This document shows, in pieces, positions 8,101-16,725 of a DNA stretch of 16,725 nucleotides. Each line of letters opens with the position of its first letter. Position 1 is the first letter of the stretch. A program made the translations under genes and the position numbers. The notes under the pieces are model-generated. The model ran no database searches. It was given only the letters and a program-made list of their open reading frames with translations, and was not told the origin of the DNA. Origin of the DNA: Goniomonas avonlea (taxonomy: Eukaryota; Cryptophyceae; Goniomonadida; Goniomonadaceae); NCBI GenBank assembly GCA_003573635.1, contig QUTJ01031749.1, positions 1 through 16,725 of the forward strand. Reading direction: 5' to 3'.

Positions 8101-11100
8101 ATGCCAAGCGTCTTGACACTCTGAATCTCACATCTGTAAGTTCTTCAATGTTGTTGGGTGTTGCTGAACATAACCTTCCGATTTGCTGACTCGCGCACAG
8201 CCAATCCAAGAAGCCAAGGAAGGTACTGATGAGAGAACAATCGAGGTCCATCGTCAGGTACAGTGAACCTAGGATTGGATCGGGGCAGTTACACATCTAT
8301 CAGGTGGTATTGAACCATCTTGCGGCCCGAGCGAAGTATGATCACGGGGCCGAGTTCGCTCGTCGTGCCCATCTTGCTCAAGTATGCGCGAGGCTATCGA
8401 AAACCGTGGCGGCCAGTTGACTTGGAATCTCGCAGATTTGCCAATCCATAGATGGCCCTGCAAGAGCGTTTCATCTTTCCCAGTGGACTCTTCCCGATTG
8501 TTCACTCCACGAGGAAGCGTGAGTCGGTTTCATTCGTTCATTGATCCAAACTGAGTTTCAACCATGCCCGATTGAAGCTCCACCACCTCAATCATTTCGC
8601 AGCTACTTCCATTTTCCATCCGGGGCTGTCGATGCCGCTGCTCGCTCGTCGGCTCTGTGCCGTCCTTTGCTTGCTGAATTCCAGTCTTTGATGAACCACA
8701 TCTTCGCGTTGATTACCACTGAAAAGGTATGGGGTGGTATGTGCTTCCCGGGCCTTCTGACTCCAGTGCAGGTTTCGTCATTCCGGCAGAAGGCACTCAA
8801 GGCACTGGCGTCAGTTGTGGATGAAGATCCGGAGCTTCTCGGCGACCCGGGGCTTTGTGCTGCTGTCGTCGAGAGGTTCCGCGATGAAGCCATTTCTGTC
8901 CGTGAGGCCGCTGTTCACCTCGTTGGCCGGTGTGACCTCTCCTCCAGACTTCGCAGATTGACGTTATTTGCCTTGCAGCTATGTTTGTAAAAACCCCAAG
9001 TTCATCGCACAGTACTACGAAAACATTCGAGAACGCACCAAGGTTTGAATATTGTGAAGAAGATTTTTGTCTGACGTGACCTAGGATGTTGGTGCCAGTG
9101 TTCGCCAGCGCGCCATCGGCATTCTACGTGAAATGTGTATGAGCACCGCCACAGATGAAAAGGTGACTAGTTGGTGCTCGTGTACATGTACTTCAAAATC
9201 ACACACTTGCTAGGTCGTTGACGTTTGCGTGCACATGGTGCCGCTGCTTCTTGACCCTGAAGCCAAGAAAGAAGCAACCAACGCTCTGACCGAGCTCTGG
9301 TTCGAGCCAACCTACTCGCTCCTCAAGACGTCGTCTCAGGTCTGTTGATATCCCCATTTCAAAACCTTACCCCATTGCAGTCGTCAAGAACAACGCGACA
9401 GCGGCTCAGTCTCATTGTGGACACTGTCGAAGCTGTTGCGGCTCGTGATAACACAGCAGGTGCCTCTAGCGGCACTTGGCTTTCTGAGTTTATCGCCAAG
9501 GTGCGGCACCTACTCCGGAGGACGATAGGGATTAACTTTGTTCAGTGGCTCTCCAACGACAAAGTTGCTGCCGCCACCAGAGCAACGTGTGTAGAGTACT
9601 GCGACCTTGCGTTCGACAGCCTCATCAAAGTGCATGAGGAACAGGCGCAAAATGAGAGTGAGGATGCTGTTGCAGAGCTCGCCGTGGCGCAGGTCACCCT
9701 CTCCCACTTTGTTTCTGTTGGTGACACCCGCGCAACAGAAGAAATGGCTGCGTGCATTGTACATATTTGCGGTCCCTGATCCCTCACTCTTGAAGCGATA
9801 CGTCGGCTCCCTTTATCAGTACCTTGCTCCTCGCGCCAAGGTGATTTTGAGAAAATTGATCCTGTCCGTAAACCAACTGAATCGCCGACAGGGCCAGCGA
9901 CAATCTCCTGCAGAGGAAGCGGTGATAGAGCTCTTTGCGAGCCTGTATGAGCTTGTGCTGCCTCTATGCGACCCCGTTCCGGAAAACGTCGTAGAGCATC
10001 TGTGCGATGTGCTTCCCAGCATGATCAGCAATGCATTCACCACGCCTGTGCGTTTGCACCTTCGTCTGGCACGCACCTCTTCTGATATACATTGCAGATG
10101 TTGGTGGCGTGCACGAAGTGTCTTTGCACCGTGGTTCGCTGCGGATCGAAAAACAGCAAGAAGCTGGTCGATCTGTTTTCTGCATGTCTCAAGGTCATCC
10201 AACAGCACGTCAATCCTCGCCAGGGAGCGCGACCGGTAGGTTAGCGGAGTTGTCTTTCGTGCGAGTCGGAAGGACCCATTTGACAGCCGTCCCAGATCCA
10301 TCAACTCCATGTTCGGCGTGCGTTGCTGATGTCTGGAGCACTTTGTCGCTACCACGATTTTGACGCGGAGAAAAATTCCAAAAGTTTCTTCGAAGACTTG
10401 GCGAAATTAGTCTTGACAAATCTGGTCAAGGAAGAATGCGCGAAACTCCGCAAGGTGGCTCTAGGATCTTGTTTCTCTCTTTGCATATTTTCGCTCTGTC
10501 TGTTTGCAAATCTCACTTCTAATCTCCAGGTTGCGTACCAGTGCATGGGCTGGTTGTTCATCCGGCAGCCAAAACTCATGCTGAATGCCAGTTGCGTGCA
10601 ACTTGTGATTCGGGCGTTGACCGATCCAGATGCGTCCTGTCGATGCCAGGTCGGCCACAGCGTGTGCGCGCTTTGGGCGTGATCTCAAGCATTCTTGTAG
10701 GCACTGGCAAACCTTCGCGAGTACCTCGTCGACACAGAAGCCCAGGCGCGAGGGCGAGCATCGCAATCGAGAATTTCGGCAGTTCGGGCGGGCAAAGTGA
10801 GGGCGTCGCTTTGGTTTATATCTGGTTGACACGTTTTACAGGAGTCAGGTTTGGATCCGGACTCCGACTTCAGCACGGGGATTTCCCAACAGTTTTTGCC
10901 CACAGTGCTGACTCTATTCCTCGACGCTGATCCGGAAGTTCAACTAGAAGCCGCCAGCCTCGTGGAATTGATCCTTGATCGAGGGCAGGTGCTACTGAGT
11001 CTCATTGCTCGCAGAATTATTCCCTTCGCCTTTTCTGACTCTGGCAGGTGTTACCATGCGAGTGTGTTCCGGGCCTCGTGTCCCTTCAAGCAGCTCAATC

Positions 11101-12604
11101 GGAGTCGGCCGGCGTGGCGCTGCGGGTTCTTAAGCTGGTGTGTTTGTTGTCAGCCTTCTTGTTGGCGTGTGGGGAGCTGACAGAAATCAACAGGTGAGTA
11201 GTCAGTTTCCCCACCATGTGACTCCACAGCTGTTCGCGGATGGCATTATCAAGTCGATGGCTTTGCATGGCTCAAGTGCGTGCTCCTCTGGTCTGATCTT
11301 TCTATGAACATTATCTATGGCACATCCTCTTATTGAGCGGCAGAGGACGAACACGAACAGTTGAGTACCGCGGCATTCTCTCAGTCTCTCAAGCTGCTCA
11401 AACGATCGGACGTCCGCGCTCTGGCCGGTATTCTGGTCGACTGCTTCTCGCCAGAAGGCGTTGCGCGTACAGAACTTCCCCGTCTGAAGTATCTCGCAGC
11501 TGTAAGTCACTTCTGATTGCTTGATATCCGAGGTCAACTTCGTCGCAGGTGCTGGCACATCTTTCCTACCCAGGGTCGAACGAACCTCTCTACATCGTGT
11601 ACCGTATCAACACAATGACGCCACTGCTCACCGCAGATGCCCAGGTGCTCCTAGAGCTGCTTTGATGACGCTCCCATGAATCTGACACAATGGCAGGGTA
11701 CTCTTGGCCGTGTTATGGCGAACGAAGATGTCCCACCCGCGGAGCTGAGGTCAGCCTATCGCAAAGCGTCTGCAGTGTCCCTTCTGTTCCAGCTCAAAAG
11801 ATATCTGCGAGACAATTACGCCCTCAGTGACGCGTACGTCGCCCGGACATGCTTAATTTTTCTGCCTAGACTTCGTCCTCACACTCCCTACAGCAAAATT
11901 GAGGCTTTCTCCCCACTCGATGCGCTCACTGCCGAGGACAAGAGTAAACCAGTCGAACTCGTGAATCCGTTCAAGCTGGGGCCGTTGCTCATGGAGCCAT
12001 TCCCCCGTGATGCGCAGCAACTTGCCGAACAAAGCAAGGAGGTATTGCGTTCTCTGAGCTCTACAGGGGCCAGTGACTTTAACATTTACCATGAACAGCT
12101 CAAGCTTCTCGTGGAAAAGGACGCCCGTGAATGGAGACCGGTGATCGCCAAACCGAAACTCGCGAGGGCTCGATCGAAGGTAGAAATTGTGTGTTCATGC
12201 ACGAGCACAGTCATAACGGGTATTTAGCAGGCTTCAGCAGCCGCCAGTGCAGGAGAAGGTGCTGAGACTGGGAAGCGCAAGCGTGCTCCTTCTAAGAAGA
12301 AGCCACCGAAAAAGAAGCCGCGTAAGAAATCCAAACTGACGTTGGGTAACTCGGAAGAAGACGATGATGATGACGATGACGAGGTAGGCATTCTGCCCTG
12401 GAGTCTTGTATCAATTTCCTTGGTGTAATTCGTAATTGTTTGTGGGCTGTTGTGAGCTGTTACAAGCTAAGAGAGCGGTGAGTAGCTCTAAAACCTGGCC
12501 AAATGTGTGGCGATTGCCGCCCCTCAGATTTTTTCTCGCCCGAGATCGGGCATCGATTGCAGTAACACTGGGAACAGGATGACTACGCCCCCGAGGACGA
12601 CTGA
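5115..12604 (+). CDS. SCC2: Cohesin loader subunit SCC2/NIPBL (Nipped-B) with PHD finger
   Basis: This is the SCC2 half of the SCC2-SCC4 complex, which loads cohesin onto chromatin and stimulates its ATPase. Exons: 5115-5287, 5333-5577, 5621-5992, 6039-6280, 6330-6422, 6471-6557, 6611-6728, 6779-7252, 7334-7622, 7667-7787, 7849-7982, 8030-8135, 8201-8257, 8304-8381, 8436-8518, 8603-8726, 8772-8929, 8979-9042, 9085-9162, 9214-9339, 9381-9500, 9546-9692, 9739-9840, 9892-10047, 10098-10235, 10287-10454, 10530-10649, 10701-10796, 10842-10988, 11048-11137, 11194-11275, 11344-11501, 11549-11644, 11697-11833, 11894-12179, 12231-12383, 12578-12604. All phases match: 5445 nt, 1814 residues. Landmarks shared with animal NIPBL, as I remember it, are VSTALVLQLIQC, LPDWPAAEHLL, ISVREAAVHLVGR, FIAQYYENIRER, GALCRYHDFD and the LSDAKIEAFSP region. 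Order: Pro-rich N-terminal repeat (about 155-206), middle region, PHD finger (752-794), HEAT repeats (about 900-1560), conserved C-terminal helices, basic then acidic tail. The start is the first ATG after an in-frame TGA at 5067. Uncertain splice sites: the donor of exon 8 (7253 or 7229), the acceptor at 6611 or 6592, and the acceptor at 11344 or 11338. Confidence 0.93.
5665..5820 (+). other. Pro-rich tandem repeat in the SCC2 N-terminus
   Basis: Three to four copies of a 13-residue unit GYAPPGVIGEAPP occupy roughly residues 155-206. They follow shorter relatives (GHAPPGVVHAPPPG). The DNA copies are near identical (GCTCCGCCTGGGGTAATCGG and so on), which suggests recent unit duplication. The segment sits between the short conserved N-terminus and the middle region, in what should be a disordered linker. 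Confidence 0.88.
7888..8063 (+). other. PHD finger within SCC2
   Basis: Residues 752-794 carry C-x-C, then C-x2-C (CDAC), H after four residues (HQWFH), C after two (SEC), and a final C-x2-C (CEAC) preceded by RWY. This is a full Cys4-His-Cys3 set with the usual aromatic WF before the His and W two residues before the last pair. A 47-nt intron (7983-8029) splits the domain. PHD fingers commonly bind histone H3 tails; whether this one does is inference. Arabidopsis SCC2 is known to have a PHD finger, while animal NIPBL and yeast Scc2 lack one. Confidence 0.92.
12273..12383 (+). other. Basic then acidic C-terminal tail of SCC2
   Basis: Residues 1770-1791 are dominated by Lys/Arg (KRKRAPSKKKPPKKKPRKKS), a strong bipartite-style nuclear localisation signal. 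Residues 1797-1806 are Glu/Asp only, and the last exon adds DDYAPEDD. The run fits nuclear targeting and a chromatin-contacting tail. Confidence 0.8.
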
Positions 12605-13319
12605 AGTCTTCCACCTCCTTGATAACGTGTTTTTCAAGCCGTGTGCGACGTACTTTGGGTAGTCCGAATCAACTTGAAACTTGTATGGCATTTGCACTTT
12701 GGTGGCTTTCTCAGATTGCGATGCTTGCGGCGGCTACAAGGTCAGTGGCGCGACACTTTTTATTGAGACGTTGAACTCGAATCCCGATATGCGTCATAAG
12801 GACAGCTGGTGTTTGAGCCACCCTATTGTGGCGCGGTTTTTTGCCTCGAACTTGCATTGCGCGCTTTGATTTGTGAACGGAAGTACTCCGCCTCTATGTT
12901 AAAGATGATTGTAATTCCCGACTCCGGTTTTACATAGAATGATCAATCTTGGACAATTCCGATGATTTGGGCTTCTGGCACGTGCACCGTCCTGGCTGAA
13001 ATCAGGACAGTAATCAATTGCAGATCTCTCATCGGATCCTCACCTTCTGGGCCAGTTGTGGAAAATCCGCAACTTCGAGCTTTGTTGATGGGCTGACAAG
13101 GTTTTCGACTTTTTCGGATTTTTGGCAAGTGATTTTTAGGTTGTCGAGGCGAAGAGTACGATGAATCAGTGTTCATTTGCCTTGCAGCTATCGGTTCCTG
13201 CACACACAATCTAGGAAGCACCTTCCCTCACAATCACCAGTGACGTCAAACGCATGACCGTCGTGAATAATAGTTGTCACACACACACAACGCGCCCCAC
13301 TGGACCGCAGAATACAAAG
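12605..13319. other. Convergent intergenic region without a supported gene
   Basis: About 715 bp lie between the stop of the cohesin loader and the stop of the membrane-protein gene. The longest open frame (62 codons at 12681-12869) shows no recognisable motif and no splice context. No AATAAA signal is visible near either stop. A short (CA)n run lies at 13279-13289. I see no RNA gene or repeat family here. Confidence 0.7.
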
Positions 13320-16300
13320 TTAATGATACGGCGAATACATGTTGCGCCCAGGGGTCGTGGCCACAATGCGGACAGGGGGCGGCTCCTGGTACGCTGGCTG
13401 TGGGGGAGTGAATCCCGGCGGCGGCGAGTAGAGTTGGCGAGGCTGGTACGCGGCAGTGTGCGGGTAGTCTGTGTACGGGGGACTGGAGCGCAGCACTGGA
13501 GGAGAGGGTAGACGTGACGGCGAAGGAGAACGTGGCGGAGGCAGGACTCCCTGCACGAGTGATGTCAGAACTCTTGCTGTTGGGTTAGCACATGGCGAGT
13601 GGTCAGTTACATCGTGCCAAAGCACAACACAGGGACCCAGTCGAGAGAATTAAGCAGCATGAACAGAACCTCAAATTACCCAGATTTGTCAAAGATGAGA
13701 AAGAGAGTATTCCAGCATCCTCCTGCAACGCAGCCATAGCTCCGTAGATCTCAGGAACAGCGAAGGTCATGGTTATGTCTGGTTGAATACCTCACGGGTG
13801 ACTATTTTAGAAAGGCGTACCGCGTTGGGGTCCATCGGCATCAAGTAGCTTGATCCAGTCGGCTGGGATGTCAATTCCATTTGCTGCGAGAGAGATTTAG
13901 TGAGAGATTGTACAGCAAGAGAGACACCAAGTGTTGTTCCAACACAGAGCGAGAAATGCAAAGAGGGCACACACGGGCACAAGAGGCAGCTGTGCGCACC
14001 GAGGCACGTTTGGAGCGGAGGTAGTACACCCCAAGGATGCCGACGGCTGCGCAGACCACTAACAGAGAACCGACCACGATGAGGGCAATCCAGTGCGGCT
14101 CGAGCTCTTCGTCAGGGGAGGGCGCAGGCGTCGCAGAGACAGGCGCACCGACGGCGGCTCTGGCCAGAGTAGTGTAGACGGAGAAGTGGGTGACGGACAC
14201 CTGCGCTGCACCGCCCGAGATGGAGGTGGCACCAGCCTGAGGCAGCGAGGGTTGGCATCAGCAAGGGCAGAGAGAGGGCCAATCTCAACGAACTAACGCA
14301 TCAATGCATCAAGGCAAGGCAGGGGCGCTTGGCCTCAGGCAACTCACCTCAACAAATGCACCGGTGATAGGGTCCATGGTGTAAATGGCAACGGTGCTTC
14401 CTGCCGGCACCGCCGAAGAATTAAACTGAAGTGTCAAGGTGACGGGCTTGGTAAAGGTGAGCCCGTCAGGTTTAAAGTCTTTGATGCTCCCGACAGCGGC
14501 AAGTGACTTGTCTGCAACTTCGATTGACCCCGCCGCGTACTGGTGGAGTTCCACCTGTCAATTGAGTGTCAGTTCCACCTGTCAACGCCGTGAGGCCCAC
14601 CACCAACGTTAACCCCCAAGCTAGAATTCATCACTATGTATGTATGGCCGCTCCCAAACCAATCAACGCTCGACTTAGAGTATCTCCACCGCAGGAGGCT
14701 ATCGGCATATTTATCGGCAAATCGGATCGGCATCGGCAAAGTCGTCGTCAAATAAGCCGATCGATATGCCGATTTGGCATATTTGCTCGTCCAAATCGTG
14801 GAAAATCGGCACATTTGACGACGCGTGGTGGACCACGGTCCGTTACGGTCGTCGACATCGGCATATATGCCAATAACACTCCGCGGTGGAGATGCTCTTA
14901 ACAGGGTTATCTAATGTCATTCAGCATTGCATCAGGTTAGATAGAACGGGGGTGTGACAGGGCACTTGGGGATTTCACCACGAGCGTTCGAGACCCAGGA
15001 GAGGGGCACACCTGCACGGTGCCTCCGAGTGCTCCTGGCGGAATAGCAACTCCATCACCCGTTGACGAAGCAACAGTCCCACCAGCCGCAGCGGTGACGA
15101 TTGTCTTGACTGGAGCCACTAACGGCGCGACGAACTTAGCACAGTTGACACCGACGTAGTTGTCATCGCAGACGCAACGGCCATCACGCGGGAAACACGT
15201 TCCGTGACCACTACAGGTGGAGCTTGGATTGCACGCCCTGGCGCACGTGGGTCCAAAGAAGCCCGACGCGCAGGAGCAGATGCTGGCTGCAGTACCGCCA
15301 GTGCAGGCCCAATTGGCCTCGACGCTGCAACTGGTTGAGCAACCATCGCCCGACACGGTGTTGCCATCGTCACAAGTCTCGGACAGGCTCGTTTCCACTT
15401 TGCCGTTGCCACACACTGCCTTATTGATGACAGAGAAACTCATCGAGAGCGAATCGCCGTTGAGGGTCGAGTCAAACTCGGCAGAGACTCCTGTCGTCTG
15501 AACGGTGGCGAAGCTACCAGAGACCTTGCCAGTCACGTTGAGGAACACGATGCTTGTGCCTGCGCCCAGAGGGACGCCACTCGCCACAGTTACATTCAGT
15601 GTCCCACCGAGAGTAGCGTCCCCCTCAACAACGATCGTGTCATACTGACCAACCGCTGTGCCTTGTATTTCGAGTTGGGTGACGCTGGTGGACTTGAGCA
15701 CAAGGTCACCTTTGATCACGAGAGTGCCGGGAGACATGCCTGGCGTCAGGAGACCCCCCATGTTCACATGGCCAGCGACTGCTCCGTTACCTGAGAGAGA
15801 ACCTTGGTTGATATTGGTAACACTCCCTGCATGTCCGAGCTGAGATCCTGACAGAACAACCACTCGGGAAGCGTGGCCGTTTTGGTGGAGGGAAGAAACG
15901 TTGGCGTGCGCTGCTGCAACATGAAGAGTACCAGAAGACTGGGAAATGTTGGCAACGGTGACCGATGACGCAGAGCCCAACCACAGAGATCCTCCTTCGT
16001 TGATAAGCGTACTGCGAACAACAATATTCCCGGTGTCCAGGGTCGTATGTCCAGCAGAAATTCGCAGACCGCAAGAGGACTCAACAGTCAGATGACCGTT
16101 ACTTGTGAATGATTCCGAGAATTCTAAGTCTCCACGATCACAAACGACGACCCCCTTGCTGGTAAGATTCTTGAAAACACTTTTTTTGTTCGCGGAATCG
16201 AAGAACAAGGAGGCTTTGGAGGAGCAGTCAAACACACCGTCGGAATCAACAGAGCCCAACAACTTGACAGAGCCAGAGACAAGATTAACTCTGCCCAAGT

Positions 16301-16725
16301 TACGCAGAGCAGCCTTCTCATCGAAAGCGCTGATCTCGGACAATCCTTCCTTGGAATCGAAGTCAAGTGTCGCGTTAACACCAAGGTTCATGCTGCCAGT
16401 GGAACGCATACGTCCGTGAAACACAACACTGCCGGAATCCACAGACATGTCGCCTTCGTTGATGAGCGAAAGCCCGCGACCAGAAGAAGAAGAATGACTA
16501 TTTCTTGTGGCAGTAGATTTGTCGGGGCTGGAAGCAAAAGTACTCCTAGCACCCACAGCAGCAAAGCGAAGAGAAGAGTTCTTGGAACACAAAAAGGACC
16601 CAGTGGATTCGACAAACCCAAGAAACTTAACTCCAGACCCGGTCACGCTCACGTTGCCACCGTTGTTGTGCAGCGCCGCAGTCGAGTGCCCCATACCAGA
16701 CTGCATCAGGAGTCGGCGGCCGTGC
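13320..16725 (-). CDS. Single-pass membrane protein: beta-solenoid, DUF4215, EGF, ZU5-like (5' partial)
   Basis: Minus-strand exons: 16725-15012 (open at the edge), 14554-14348, 14236-14000, 13883-13821, 13722-13680 and 13576-13320 (stop TAA), all in phase, about 840 residues. In order: beta-strand repeats of about 40-55 residues (LINEGDMSVDSGSVVFHG type), then a stretch like bacterial autotransporter passengers (LLTPGMSPGTLVIKGDL, YDTIVVEGDATLGGTLNV), a DUF4215 Cys-rich repeat (CGNGKVE, ETCDDGNTVSGDGCS), and an EGF-like domain (CSGHGTC, CVCDDNYVGVNC). Then comes a ZU5-like sandwich crossing three exons (VAIPPGALGGTV, PDGLTFTKPVTLTL, VTHFSVY), a transmembrane helix (WIALIVVGSLLVVCAAVGIL) with RSKR after it, and a Pro/Tyr-rich cytoplasmic tail with PxxP motifs. 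It is probably a surface adhesion or receptor-like protein; the ligand is unknown. The acceptor of the 43-nt exon could instead be 27 nt upstream, in frame. Introns are 98-457 nt, longer than in the neighbours. Confidence 0.87.
14551..14588 (-). repeat. Duplicated 3' splice site
   Basis: TTGACAGGTGGAACT occurs twice on the minus strand, about 24 bp apart, at the end of intron 14555-15011. The nearer acceptor (exon from 14554) continues in frame as VELHQYAAG. The farther one would read GTGGAACTGACACTCAATTGA and hit a stop. The copy looks like a recent short tandem duplication over an acceptor. Confidence 0.8.
14678..14897. mobile_element. MITE, PIF/Harbinger (Tourist)-like, 220 bp
   Basis: The terminal inverted repeats are GAGTATCTCCACCGC (14678-14692) and GCGGTGGAGATGCTC (14883-14897), matching at 14 of 15 positions. 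TTA flanks both ends (14675-14677 and 14898-14900), as expected for a 3-bp Harbinger target duplication. The interior has many copies of ATCGGCAT or its complement and an inverted pair CGTCGTCAAAT / ATTTGACGACG, so a single strand should fold into a long hairpin. There is no coding sequence, so it is non-autonomous. It lies inside the 457-nt intron of the membrane-protein gene. Confidence 0.85.

Noticed and set aside
10650-10660. Apparent frameshift or 11-nt intron in SCC2
   Set aside because: The frame change disappears with a normal 51-nt intron (10650-10700, ending TTGTAG), which also restores alignment to the NIPBL HEAT region.
12681-12869. 62-codon plus-strand open frame in the intergenic region
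   Set aside because: It is short, without a recognisable motif or supporting context.
13172-13190. Copy of an SCC2 splice acceptor region (ATTTGCCTTGCAGCTAT)
   Set aside because: About 17 bp match the sequence at 8966-8982, but nothing around it matches. Chance or a trivial fragment is more likely than a pseudogene.
15119-15412. Overlapping minus-strand frame of 97 codons
   Set aside because: It is a shadow of the Cys-rich and EGF region in another frame.

Overview
The window is nuclear DNA from a eukaryote, probably a protist or alga outside animals and fungi. Genes are split by many GT-AG introns, several of them with branch points of the form YTRAY. There is mixed GC content, long purine and GT tracts, a cohesin-loader gene, and secreted or membrane proteins with EGF-type and Cys-rich modules. 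The cohesin loader carries a PHD finger, as plant SCC2 does and as animal NIPBL and yeast Scc2 do not. The lineage cannot be fixed more closely from sequence alone.

Layout. (1) 1-2541, minus strand: the 3' part of a gene of unknown function (exons near 1978-2195, 1231-1425, 815-987 and 302-463). It lies among purine/pyrimidine and GT-rich tracts and among tandem duplications that straddle its splice sites. (2) 2542-3350: a degenerate minisatellite of about 46-50 bp units. (3) 3188-4977, minus strand: a secreted protein with Ig-like beta-sandwich domains, in ten exons. (4) 4978-5114: a 137-bp head-to-head promoter with a consensus E2F site. (5) 5115-12604, plus strand: a full SCC2/NIPBL (Nipped-B) cohesin-loader gene. 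I could thread it through 37 exons and 36 introns (41-84 nt, plus one of 194 nt) into one uninterrupted 1814-residue frame. (6) 12605-13319: a convergent intergenic region with no supported gene. (7) 13320-16725, minus strand, open at the right edge: a single-pass membrane protein with a bacterial-autotransporter-like beta-solenoid, a DUF4215 Cys-rich repeat, an EGF-like domain, a ZU5-like beta-sandwich, one transmembrane helix and a Pro/Tyr-rich tail. Its first visible intron (457 nt) holds a 220-bp Tourist/Harbinger-like MITE flanked by TTA.

The genes are not an operon and show no shared pathway. The one likely functional link is the divergent promoter shared by the cohesin loader and the Ig-like secreted protein. 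The most unusual features are the PHD-bearing, micro-intron-rich cohesin loader, the autotransporter/EGF chimera, and repeated tandem duplications placed over intron-exon junctions, which look like intron growth or gain caught in progress.
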